From contig CAVWNS010000009.1 in assembly GCA_963756495.1 (NCBI GenBank), forward strand, positions 742,351-806,350: 64,000 bases of DNA, written 5' to 3'. A program made the position numbers and the translations under genes. Of the stretch, positions 40,073-47,557 are shown in pieces. Source of the DNA: DATFDN01 sp963756495. Lineage in GTDB: Bacteria > Pseudomonadota > Alphaproteobacteria > Acetobacterales > Acetobacteraceae. Position 1 is the first letter of the stretch, and every line of letters starts with the position of its first letter. The notes beneath the pieces were generated by a model, which did not search any database, was not told the DNA's origin, and worked only from the letters and a program-made list of their open reading frames with translations.

Positions 40073-40261
40073 TCATGCCTGCTTCGGGCCGCGCTCCTGA
40101 GTTGCCATGTGCTGCCGCAAAACCCTGTTGATCTCAGACTGATACTCTAGGCCAGCTCCCGTATGGCTCTTGAACCATGCGACCACATCAGCATCCAGGC
40201 AAATCGTGACAGCCTCCGTGCGTGACTTGTCTCCCGCTACTCCTTGAACGCCTGCCCAACT
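40073..40261 (-). pseudogene. BrnA-type antitoxin remnant
   Basis: An open frame of 62 codons whose C-terminal 45 residues match the BrnA/DUF4415 antitoxin pattern: VTICLDADVVAWFKSHTGAG followed by LEYQSEINRVLRQHM. The frame is closed upstream by TGA at 40264 and contains no ATG, GTG or TTG before the conserved part, so the N-terminus is missing. No BrnT toxin gene is visible nearby. It is probably a remnant of a toxin-antitoxin pair; a non-standard start cannot be fully excluded. Confidence 0.65.
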
Positions 40262-40268
40262 TCACACA

Positions 40269-41462
40269 TCACAAGTCACGCGCCCCGATCGTGCGCTCGC
40301 GATACCCCTCCGGCACCTCGCGGCCCTGATCGGTGAAGGCGCGGCGCACCGCCTCGACCGTCCCGCCCACCACGCGCTTGCGGTTGTCGCGCACGAACTG
40401 GTTCGAGCCGGCGATCATGTCGAGCGAGCCCTGGAATTGCGGAATGACGTAGCGCGCGAACAGCTCGTAGCTGCGCAGCGTCTGCTCGCGATTGGCCCAC
40501 TCATGGGCACGGAACAGCACGCCGCCGATGCCGCCCCGGCTGAGTTCGATCAGCCGGTGGATGCCCTTGGTCACCGTCTCGGGCGAGCCGACCAAGGTGG
40601 TGCCCATCTTCACGCCGTCGCGCAGCGGTTGGTCGGACCGGCCGGGCGGGCGGCCGAGCGTGTCCTCGAAATAGGTCACGGTCTCGACGCGCTCGCCCGC
40701 CTGCACCTCGCGCAGCGCCTGCTCGTCGTCCTCGGCGAGATGTGCGTTGACCACCAGGCGCCATTTGCGGCGGTCGGCGACCTTGCCCGCCTTCGCGGCC
40801 GCCTCCTCGGCGAGCTTCCACTGCTCGGCCAGCGCCTCCGGCCCTCCCAGCAGGCCGGCGCCGATCGACAGCACGCCGATGCCGTGCGTGCCGGCGGCGA
40901 TCATGCCGAACGGGGTGATGGTGCTCGCCACCGCGATCTCGAACAGCGGATCGGAATAGGGCGCGAGATGCAGCCGGGCCTCGCGCAGCTCGAACCAATC
41001 GGTCTTCATCGTGACCGGCTCCTCGCACGCCAGCAGCCGCATGATGGCGTCCAGCGCTTCCAGCATGCGCGGGCGCTGCGTGACCGCGTCGATCCCCAGC
41101 ATGTGCGCATCCGACGTCAGCGCGCCCGGCCCGCAGCCCAGCATGGCGCGCCCGCGCGTCATGTGATCGAGCTGCACGAAGCGCTGCGCGACCAGCAGCG
41201 GGTGGTGATACGGCAGGCTGGTCACGCCGGAGCCCAGCTTGATGTGCTTGGTGCGCTCGGCCGCCGCCGCGATGACCAGTTCGGGCGAGGCGATCAGCTC
41301 CCAGCCGGCCGAGTGATGCTCGCCGATCCACGCCTCGTCGTAGCCGAGCCAGTCCAGCCATTGGATCAGTTCCATGTCGCGCGACAGCGCCAGCGTCGGG
41401 TTCTCCCCGAGGCGATGGAACGGGGCAAGGAAGACGCCGAACTTCAGGCTGCGATGGGACAT
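40269..41462 (-). CDS. LLM class flavin-dependent monooxygenase
   Basis: About 397 aa from ATG 41462 (MSHRSLKFGVFLAPFHRLGE). A luciferase-like TIM barrel: FGVFLAPFHRLGENPT, then EAWIGEHHSAGWELIASPEL, the typical start of bacterial-luciferase-like enzymes, and PLLVAQRFVQLDHMTRGRAMLGCGPG. It would use FMNH2 from a separate reductase and O2 to oxidise an organic substrate, possibly an aldehyde, amine, or long-chain compound. Its neighbours downstream in the map are an SDR and a PhyH dioxygenase on the opposite strand, 103 bp away (divergent). Confidence 0.9.
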   Translation of the reverse strand: MSHRSLKFGVFLAPFHRLGENPTLALSRDMELIQWLDWLGYDEAWIGEHHSAGWELIASPELVIAAAAERTKHIKLGSGVTSLPYHHPLLVAQRFVQLDHMTRGRAMLGCGPGALTSDAHMLGIDAVTQRPRMLEALDAIMRLLACEEPVTMKTDWFELREARLHLAPYSDPLFEIAVASTITPFGMIAAGTHGIGVLSIGAGLLGGPEALAEQWKLAEEAAAKAGKVADRRKWRLVVNAHLAEDDEQALREVQAGERVETVTYFEDTLGRPPGRSDQPLRDGVKMGTTLVGSPETVTKGIHRLIELSRGGIGGVLFRAHEWANREQTLRSYELFARYVIPQFQGSLDMIAGSNQFVRDNRKRVVGGTVEAVRRAFTDQGREVPEGYRERTIGARDL

Positions 41463-41565
41463 GGGATGCTCCGGATGATTGCGCCATCCTGCCCCCGTTA
41501 CCGGCCGGTAGCCAAGACGGGCCGGGCGTGGCAGCTTCCCGCAAGGAGCGTGCGGAGGAGACGAC

Positions 41566-42309
41566 ATGCGGCTGGCAGGCAAGGTGGCGCTGATTACGGG
41601 CGCGGCGGCCGGCATGGGGGCGGCGACGGCACGGCGCTTCGGGCAAGAAGGCGCGAAGGTGATCGTGGCCGACGTGCTGGAGGAAGAGGGGCGGCGGGCG
41701 GCCGAGGCGATCGGCGCGGCTTCTGCCTTCCAGCTTCTGGACGTCACCGACGAGGCGGCATGGCAGGCGGCGATCGAGGCGACGACATCGCGGTTCGGCG
41801 GGCTCGATATCCTTATCAACAACGCCGGGATCAGCGGCAGCGCCTACGCCGACGTGCTGGAGACCCCGGCCTGGCACACGGTCATGGGGGTGAACGCCAC
41901 CGGCGTCTTCCTGGGCATGAAATGCGCAATCCCGGCGATGCGCGCGCGCGGCGGCGGATCGATCGTGAACCTGTCCTCGATCTCCGGGTTCGTGGGCCAG
42001 CACCGCATCCATCTGAGCTACAACGCCTCGAAGGGCGCGGTGCGCATCATGAGCAAGGCCGCCGCCGTGCAGTTCGGTCGCGACAGGATCCGCGTCAACA
42101 GCGTCCACCCCGGCTGGATGCCGCCGATGCGCACCTCCGGCGCCACCGCCGACCCGGCGATGCGGGCGGAGATGATGAAGCGGATTCCGCTCGGCCGTAC
42201 CGGCGAAGTGGACGAGGTGGCGAACGCGGTGCTGTTCCTCGCCTCGGACGAGGCGTCCTACATCACCGGCACCGAGCTTGTGGTGGATGGCGGTTTCCTC
42301 GCGGAATGA
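41566..42309 (+). CDS. SDR family oxidoreductase
   Basis: A 247-aa classical SDR. Cofactor motif TGAAAGMGAATARRFG; NNAGISGS; catalytic Ser in VNLSSISGFVG and YNASKGAV with Tyr and Lys; PGWMPPM after it; C-terminus GTELVVDGGFLAE. It is followed after 13 bp by a PhyH dioxygenase, with a good AGGAG ribosome site between, so the two form an operon divergent from the LLM monooxygenase. Substrate unknown. Confidence 0.9.
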   Translation: MRLAGKVALITGAAAGMGAATARRFGQEGAKVIVADVLEEEGRRAAEAIGAASAFQLLDVTDEAAWQAAIEATTSRFGGLDILINNAGISGSAYADVLETPAWHTVMGVNATGVFLGMKCAIPAMRARGGGSIVNLSSISGFVGQHRIHLSYNASKGAVRIMSKAAAVQFGRDRIRVNSVHPGWMPPMRTSGATADPAMRAEMMKRIPLGRTGEVDEVANAVLFLASDEASYITGTELVVDGGFLAE

Positions 42310-42322
42310 AAGGAGCACGACC

Positions 42323-43123
42323 ATGAAGCTCACCGATCAGCAGCTGCGCCAGTTCGAAGCCGAGGGCTGGCTGTTCCTGCCGGAAACATTCTCCACCGAG
42401 GAGATCGCGGTGCTGCGCGCGGAGGCCGAGGCGATCTACCGCCAGGACCGCCAGGAGATCTGGCGCGAGAAATCCGGCGCTCCGCGCACCGCCTTCGCCG
42501 CGCACACCTACAACGAGGGGTTCCGCATCCTGGGCGCGCACCCGCGCCTGATCGAGCCGGTGGAGCAGGTGTTCGCCGACCGGCTCTACATGCACCAGTT
42601 CAAGATCAACGCGAAGTCGGCCTTCGACGGCGAGGTCTGGCAGTGGCACCAGGACTACGGCACCTGGCAGCGCGACGACGGCATGCCGGAGGCGAAGGCG
42701 ATGAACATCGCGGTGTTCCTCGACGAGGTGATGCCGATCAACGGCCCCTTGATGCTGGTGCCGCGCAGCCACCGCCACGGCACGCTGGCGGCGGGCCACG
42801 ACACCAGCACGACCTCCTATCCGCTGTGGACACTGGACAACGACACGGTGACGCGCCTGGTGGACGAGGGCGGCATCGTCACCCCGACCGGCAAGCCCGG
42901 CGGGGTGCTGATGTTCCACGGCAACCTGGTGCACGGCTCGGCCGGCAACATCACGCCCTATCCGCGCAAGATCGTCTACCTGACCTTGAACGCCGTCTCC
43001 AACCATATCCGCAAGCCGACCCGCCCGGAGTGGATCGCGCACCAGGACTTCACGCCGATCGAGCCGGTCGCCGACGATGCACTGCTGCGTTACGCGCACG
43101 GCTTCCGGCACGCGGCCGAGTGA
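42323..43123 (+). CDS. phytanoyl-CoA dioxygenase (PhyH) family protein
   Basis: A 266-aa Fe(II)/2-oxoglutarate dioxygenase from ATG 42323. The iron ligands are His109 and Asp111 in WQWHQDYGTW and His204 in LVHGSAGN, with Arg215 in PYPRKIVY for 2-oxoglutarate. The stretch WHQDYGTWQRDDGMP resembles the ectoine hydroxylase (EctD) pattern more than phytanoyl-CoA hydroxylase. No ectoine genes are nearby. It is likely to hydroxylate a small polar substrate made or used by the SDR upstream. Confidence 0.88.
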   Translation: MKLTDQQLRQFEAEGWLFLPETFSTEEIAVLRAEAEAIYRQDRQEIWREKSGAPRTAFAAHTYNEGFRILGAHPRLIEPVEQVFADRLYMHQFKINAKSAFDGEVWQWHQDYGTWQRDDGMPEAKAMNIAVFLDEVMPINGPLMLVPRSHRHGTLAAGHDTSTTSYPLWTLDNDTVTRLVDEGGIVTPTGKPGGVLMFHGNLVHGSAGNITPYPRKIVYLTLNAVSNHIRKPTRPEWIAHQDFTPIEPVADDALLRYAHGFRHAAE

Positions 43124-43189
43124 CGGGCTGGAATCGACCGTAAAAAAGGGTTCGGATGACCAATAATTCCGGATGCTGCCTGGGGTCGC

Positions 43190-43211
43190 CGATCCCGGCG
43201 CGTCGGGATCG
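43190..43211. repeat. 8-bp inverted repeat after PhyH gene
   Basis: CGATCCCG and CGGGATCG with a six-base loop lie 67 bp after the PhyH stop. There is no T-run after the stem; it may slow transcription into the sulfotransferase-like gene or be a protein site. Confidence 0.35.
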
Positions 43212-43322
43212 GGCACCGGGCGAACGGGTGGCGGGAAGCCTCCATGAACGATCGTTGCCCGGATGCGGCTGCCGCCTTATGCAACCGGCGATGGTCGAGA
43301 GGCAGCGAAACACGCCAGTAAC

Positions 43323-44060
43323 ATGGAGACGCTATCGCTGCCTCCTGCCATGGATGCAGCCGACATGATCGTTTTCCTGACCGGAATGCCGCGAAGCGGA
43401 TCGACCTTTTCATTCAACGTCGTGCGGGATGTCTTGCAGCGCCGGGGAAGCGTGTATCAGGAGCCCACTCCCGATCCCGCTGCGGCGCTCAGCCATGCGG
43501 GCCAGGCGGATCACGTCATCATCAAGGCACACACCCTCGATTCCCTGGGTCTGTCCTTGATCCGGACCGGTGCGGCTCGGGCGATCTGCAGCGTGCGCCG
43601 GATCGAGGACGCCGTCGCATCCTGGATGGAAACCTTCGGCTTCACCGAGGAGGAATGGATCGAGTCCATGCGTGCATGGATTGTGCTGTACCAACATCTC
43701 CGGTCGCAGGCTTTGACCGTGCCCTATGACGTCATCGATCGCCGGCCATGGCGGGCGGCTTGGCTGATCGGCCGCCATATCTCCGCTACGGTCGGGCCTG
43801 TTGAGAGCTGGATGATCGCACGCCGCTTCCACAAGGCACGGGTCAAGCAGTTGACGGATGCCCTGGACAGGTCAGGACAGGACGTGCGCGACATCGGCTT
43901 CAGTTGGTACGACGAGAGCACGTTCTTCCACCGTCGTCACGTCGCCTCGCTCGCATCCCGACCCGCGGAACAGCGTCTTTCGGGCGAGCAGTTGATGCGG
44001 ATACGGTTGGCGCTGGAGGGGGCGGCCAGGAAGGCGATGGTCCCGATCGGAGGGGTCTAA
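43323..44060 (+). CDS. sulfotransferase-like P-loop protein
   Basis: About 245 aa from ATG 43323. The 5'-phosphosulfate-binding loop is GMPRSGSTFSFN (residues 21-32), as in PAPS-dependent sulfotransferases, and a later 'SVRRIEDAVASWMETFG' resembles the 3'-phosphate-binding helix ('RDPRDAVVSYY'). The rest is divergent and the protein is shorter than typical. It may transfer sulfate to a small molecule. It converges with the HDO gene with only 4 bp between the stops, and no terminator is visible. GC is slightly lower than in the flanks. Confidence 0.7.
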   Translation: METLSLPPAMDAADMIVFLTGMPRSGSTFSFNVVRDVLQRRGSVYQEPTPDPAAALSHAGQADHVIIKAHTLDSLGLSLIRTGAARAICSVRRIEDAVASWMETFGFTEEEWIESMRAWIVLYQHLRSQALTVPYDVIDRRPWRAAWLIGRHISATVGPVESWMIARRFHKARVKQLTDALDRSGQDVRDIGFSWYDESTFFHRRHVASLASRPAEQRLSGEQLMRIRLALEGAARKAMVPIGGV

Positions 44061-44064
44061 ACCG

Positions 44065-44742
44065 CTATCCGGCGAAGGAGGATCCTGACGACAGCACGAG
44101 CGCGGGATCGCTCAGTTGCGGGACGGAGGCGACAAGAAGATGCTTGAACTCCGTCCACAGCAAAAGAACGCGGTCATCGACCGTGAAATGCCGGCTGAGA
44201 GCGCCATGGCCGTTCTCCACGTCGCTGTCGAACCGGATGTGCTCGGTGAGGAAGTGCCTGAAAGCCTGGAGCAGAGGGCTGCCCCAGTGCTGGGATCGCA
44301 GGAATGCCCGAAACACGGCCTCGAGTTCCCCATCTTCGTAGCTACAGATGCTGAGCGCCTTCGCGGTCGCGTCGACATCACGGACTCTGTCCAGATACGA
44401 CTGTCCAATGCGTTGCAGGTCGTCACGTCTCTGGGTGTCGATGTCTTCCAGCTGTAGCACTCTGCTCATGAACTCGTCGTGATTCATGCGCTCGCCGCTG
44501 CGCGCGACGCCGGGCCAGGGGGACAAATTGTCCGTATCGCACTCTTCCTGTTTGAGCTGCCTGAGCTTGAGGTCGTCGGGGTGCAGCGCGCACGCAATTT
44601 CGAGATTTTCGCGAAATTAAATCGAGAAATGATAATAAGCCCAGGCCACGTTCGTGAGTTCGCGCTGACCAAGGTCGTTCCAGCGCAGGTCGCATATCTC
44701 CTTGATGACCCCAACGTATCGAAGCGGCTCGAAGTCCTTCAT
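44065..44742 (-). pseudogene. heme-oxygenase-like diiron oxidase (HDO) gene with in-frame TAA
   Basis: Read as one frame from ATG 44742, preceded by GGGAGAG, it gives 225 codons and is a full-length heme-oxygenase-fold protein. Codon 42 is TAA (44619-44617), between AYYHFSI and FRENLEIACALH; both sides are in the same frame, so a single base change, for example CAA to TAA, explains it, not an indel. Candidate metal ligands remain after the stop: Glu67, His88, Glu139 or Glu141, and His168, Asp172 and His179 in TEHIRFDSDVENGHGA. Without readthrough only a fragment could be made from TTG 44526 or ATG 44487. It is divergent from the PLP/MetA-like operon. Confidence 0.72.
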
Positions 44743-45135
44743 ACCGGCACTCTCCCACCTAAAGTCCCAGCACCTAACCACCGATGCCGCGTACACGTTG
44801 CACCCGGTGCACCCTCGAATTCCGCAACCGGATGGTCGCTAACTCTGACGCGGCGATCAATCCCGCGCAATCGGGGTGATGTCCCCGACCGCGTGGCCTG
44901 CGCAACCTGAAGCTGTATCTGCCAAAAATCTTGCTCGTGCGGGATGTCTCTTACTACTTGAATTGTGCTTTGGCAAGGATAATTTCTCATTTAGGTTCAT
45001 ATTGCGCTGGTGACAACGACGATGGCCCACGATAGCATCTAGGATGCCGGGAAGGCGTCACGCCGTCGTTCCAGTGGATCAACAGCTTGTTGATCCCTCC
45101 TCGGTGCTCGCGGCGGTTAGACAATCGGCGACGAC
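44743..45135. other. divergent promoter region
   Basis: About 390 bp between the HDO gene and the PLP operon, with lower GC than either side, especially 44900-45020. It contains a perfect 9-bp palindrome near the operon start. A possible -10 GATAAT at 44978-44983 with TTGAAT at 44958-44963 has a short spacer (14 bp), so I do not call a promoter. No gene is supported here. Confidence 0.5.
45076..45096. promoter_or_regulatory. 9-bp perfect palindrome, candidate operator
   Basis: GGATCAACA and TGTTGATCC flank GCT, ending 39 bp before the GTG start of the gamma-synthase gene. This is the only perfect dyad I noticed in the divergent gap, so it could control both the HDO gene and the operon, or act as a leader hairpin. 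Confidence 0.5.
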
Positions 45136-46470
45136 GTGGTGAGACAGATGCGCAACGAGACGATCGCTATCCATGGCGGCTACGATGTCGACCCCGCGAC
45201 GAAAGCGGTCGCCGTTCCGATCTACCAGACCGTCGCGTACGCGTTCGACAGCGCCGAGCACGGGGCCGCCCTGTTCAATCTCGAGGCCGACGGATACCGA
45301 TACAGTCGGATCAGCAACCCGACGAACGCGGTGCTTGAACGACGCGTCGCGGCCCTCGAGGGCGGGCTGGAGGCACTCTGCGTCAGTTCCGGACAAGCGG
45401 CAACCAACTACGCGGTCCTCAACCTCACGGAGATCGGCAGCAATATCGTTTCTGTTCCGCAGCTCTATGGGACGACCTACACGCTGTTTGCGCATATCCT
45501 GCCAAAGTTTGGCGTTCAGGTCCGGTTCGCCGAATCCGATCATCCCGAGGCGATCGAGAGGCTGGTGGACGACGAAACGCGGGGGGTGTTTTGCGAAAGC
45601 GTCGGAAATCCGGCAGGCAACATCTGTGATATCGAGGCGTTGGCGAACGTCGCACACCGTCACGGCGTGCCGCTGGTCGTGGACAATACCGTCGCAACAC
45701 CGATCCTGCTGCGTCCCATCGAGTACGGGGCGGACATCGTTGTCGAGTCACTGACGAAGTTCATGGGCGGCCACGGGACGACGCTCGGCGGCATCATCGT
45801 CGATAGCGGCGCTTTTCCCTGGGAGCGGCACGCGAAACGGTTCCCGATGTTCAGCGAGCCCGACGCGTCCTATCACGGGCTCGTGTATACGCAGCACTTT
45901 GGCCGGGCGGCGTACATCGCTCGGTGCCGCAGCGTCTATCAGCGCAACACCGGAGCCGTCCTGTCGCCGCTCAGCGCGTTCCTGCTCCTCCAGGGGATCG
46001 AGACGGTTGCCCTCCGGGTCGATCGTCACGTCGAGAATGCCATGCGCGTGGCGCAATTCTTGCGCGACGACCCGAGAGTGGACTGGGTCAACTATAGCGG
46101 GTTCCCGGACAACCCGTACAACACCCTGGCTCGGAAATACCTGGGTAACCGGGCGTGCTCCCTGATGACATTCGCCGTTCATGGCGGCTTCGAGGCGGGG
46201 GCCGCCTTCTATGACGCGTTGAAGCTGGTCAAGAGATTGGTCAATTTGGGCGATGCCAAGTCACTGGCGTGCCACCCGGCCTCCACGACACATCGGCAAA
46301 TGTCGGCCGAGGAGCAGCGCAAGGCAGGCGTCACGCCCGCGATGATCCGTCTGAGCGTCGGGATCGAGCATGTGGACGATATCCTGGCCGATCTCAGCCA
46401 GGCGTTGGATGCGGCAGGCACCAATCGCGATCGGCTGGCGGGTGAGCGGCGCCGGCAAGCGAGCCCATGA
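45136..46470 (+). CDS. Cys/Met-metabolism PLP enzyme (O-acylhomoserine gamma-synthase type)
   Basis: A 444-aa enzyme of the cystathionine gamma-synthase/O-acetylhomoserine sulfhydrylase fold. The PLP Lys is Lys208 in VVESLTKFMGGHGTTLGG; YRYSRISNPTNAVLERRVA and VSSGQAATNYAVLNL are standard for O-acetylhomoserine sulfhydrylases. The C-terminus has HPASTTHRQMSAEEQ and RLSVGIEHVDDI. It would replace the activated gamma-hydroxyl of an O-acylhomoserine by sulfide or another nucleophile. Start may be GTG 45136, GTG 45139 or ATG 45148. The stop overlaps the next gene by ATGA. This is unlikely to be the only methionine gene set, given its partners. Confidence 0.9.
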   Translation: MVRQMRNETIAIHGGYDVDPATKAVAVPIYQTVAYAFDSAEHGAALFNLEADGYRYSRISNPTNAVLERRVAALEGGLEALCVSSGQAATNYAVLNLTEIGSNIVSVPQLYGTTYTLFAHILPKFGVQVRFAESDHPEAIERLVDDETRGVFCESVGNPAGNICDIEALANVAHRHGVPLVVDNTVATPILLRPIEYGADIVVESLTKFMGGHGTTLGGIIVDSGAFPWERHAKRFPMFSEPDASYHGLVYTQHFGRAAYIARCRSVYQRNTGAVLSPLSAFLLLQGIETVALRVDRHVENAMRVAQFLRDDPRVDWVNYSGFPDNPYNTLARKYLGNRACSLMTFAVHGGFEAGAAFYDALKLVKRLVNLGDAKSLACHPASTTHRQMSAEEQRKAGVTPAMIRLSVGIEHVDDILADLSQALDAAGTNRDRLAGERRRQASP

Positions 46471-47555
46471 TGCTGCTGCGATCTTTCAGCTCCCACCCGC
46501 GGCAGCCCCTGCAAGATGACGCCCCGATCGTCGTCGGCCTGGTCAACAATGCTGCGGACTCCGCCCTGCGGGGAACCGAGGAGCAATTCCGCGACCTCCT
46601 GTCAGTCGCCGCGCAAGGCCGGGCGGTTTGCCTGCGTCTCTTCTCGCTGCCGGAGTTGCCGCGTGGGGATGCTGCCCGCGCCCATGTCGCTGATCATTAC
46701 GAAGATATCAATGATTTATGGGAGGCCGATCTCGACGGCCTGATCGTGACGGGACGCGAGCCGCGGACACCCGCGCTCGCCGAGGAGCCCTACTGGCCCA
46801 CTCTGAGCAGGCTGATCGACTGGGCAGAGAACCATACCGTCTCGACTATCTGGTCGTGCCTCGCCGCGCATGCCGCCGTCCTACACATGGACGGCATCGA
46901 GCGGCATCTCCTTCCGCAGAAACTCTCCGGCGTGTTCGATTGCGCAAAGCATGCGGATCACGCCCTGTTGGCTGATCTCCCGTCACGCTGGCGCGTTCCG
47001 CATTCGCGATGCAATGGCTTGTCCGAACAGGCACTCGTTGCGAATAACTATCTCATCCTGTCGGGCTTGGCGGGTTCAGACATCGACATCTTCGTCAAGC
47101 GGCGAAAAAGCCTGTTCGTCTTTCTGCAAGGCCATCCGGAATACCAACCCGAGGCGTTGCTACGCGAGTACTGCCGGGACATAAGACGATTCCTTGCCGG
47201 GGAACAGAGCCGCTACCCGGAGATGCCACGTGACTATCTCGATGCGCGGGCGACCGCCGCGTTCATCGAACTCCACGAACTGGCGCTTCAGGGCGCCGGC
47301 ACCGCGCTGCTGTCTCGCGTCCAAACTCTCGCGGCCACTATCCATGTGGCCCCTGTCTGGCGCGAACCCGCCATTCGCATCTACGCGAACTGGTTGTCCC
47401 TGCTGGCGGAGCAAAGGTCTGCATCGCGCGTTGAAAGCGGAGCCGCACCTCTCGGCCAACATGCGTCGTGGGATCGTGGCGGGGACGTGAACGAGCATGG
47501 CGGTCCCGAGCCTGACGGTCATGAGCTTCTGCGTCACCTGCTGCCGCGAGACTAG
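46467..47555 (+). CDS. MetA-like homoserine O-acyltransferase
   Basis: A 362-aa protein of the MetA (class I glutamine-amidotransferase-like) family. The catalytic Cys is Cys131 in STIWSCLAAHAAVLHM, and the His and Glu are His223 and Glu225 in LQGHPEYQPEALL, as in MetA. The region around IVTGREPRTPALAEEPYW is the usual substrate-binding part. It would acylate the gamma-hydroxyl of homoserine from succinyl- or acetyl-CoA. The C-terminal 60 residues are longer and more divergent than in standard MetA. Overlap with the PLP gene upstream shows that acyl activation and gamma-substitution are made together. Confidence 0.88.
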   Translation: MMLLRSFSSHPRQPLQDDAPIVVGLVNNAADSALRGTEEQFRDLLSVAAQGRAVCLRLFSLPELPRGDAARAHVADHYEDINDLWEADLDGLIVTGREPRTPALAEEPYWPTLSRLIDWAENHTVSTIWSCLAAHAAVLHMDGIERHLLPQKLSGVFDCAKHADHALLADLPSRWRVPHSRCNGLSEQALVANNYLILSGLAGSDIDIFVKRRKSLFVFLQGHPEYQPEALLREYCRDIRRFLAGEQSRYPEMPRDYLDARATAAFIELHELALQGAGTALLSRVQTLAATIHVAPVWREPAIRIYANWLSLLAEQRSASRVESGAAPLGQHASWDRGGDVNEHGGPEPDGHELLRHLLPRD

Positions 47556-47557
47556 GC

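Noticed and set aside
44958..44983. Sigma-70 promoter TTGAAT/GATAAT for the PLP operon
   Set aside because: The spacer is only 14 bp and the distance to the start is about 150 bp, so I do not call it.
44900..45135. SAM riboswitch upstream of the gamma-synthase gene
   Set aside because: I looked for SAM-II-like paired elements in the leader and saw none; only the 9-bp palindrome is present.
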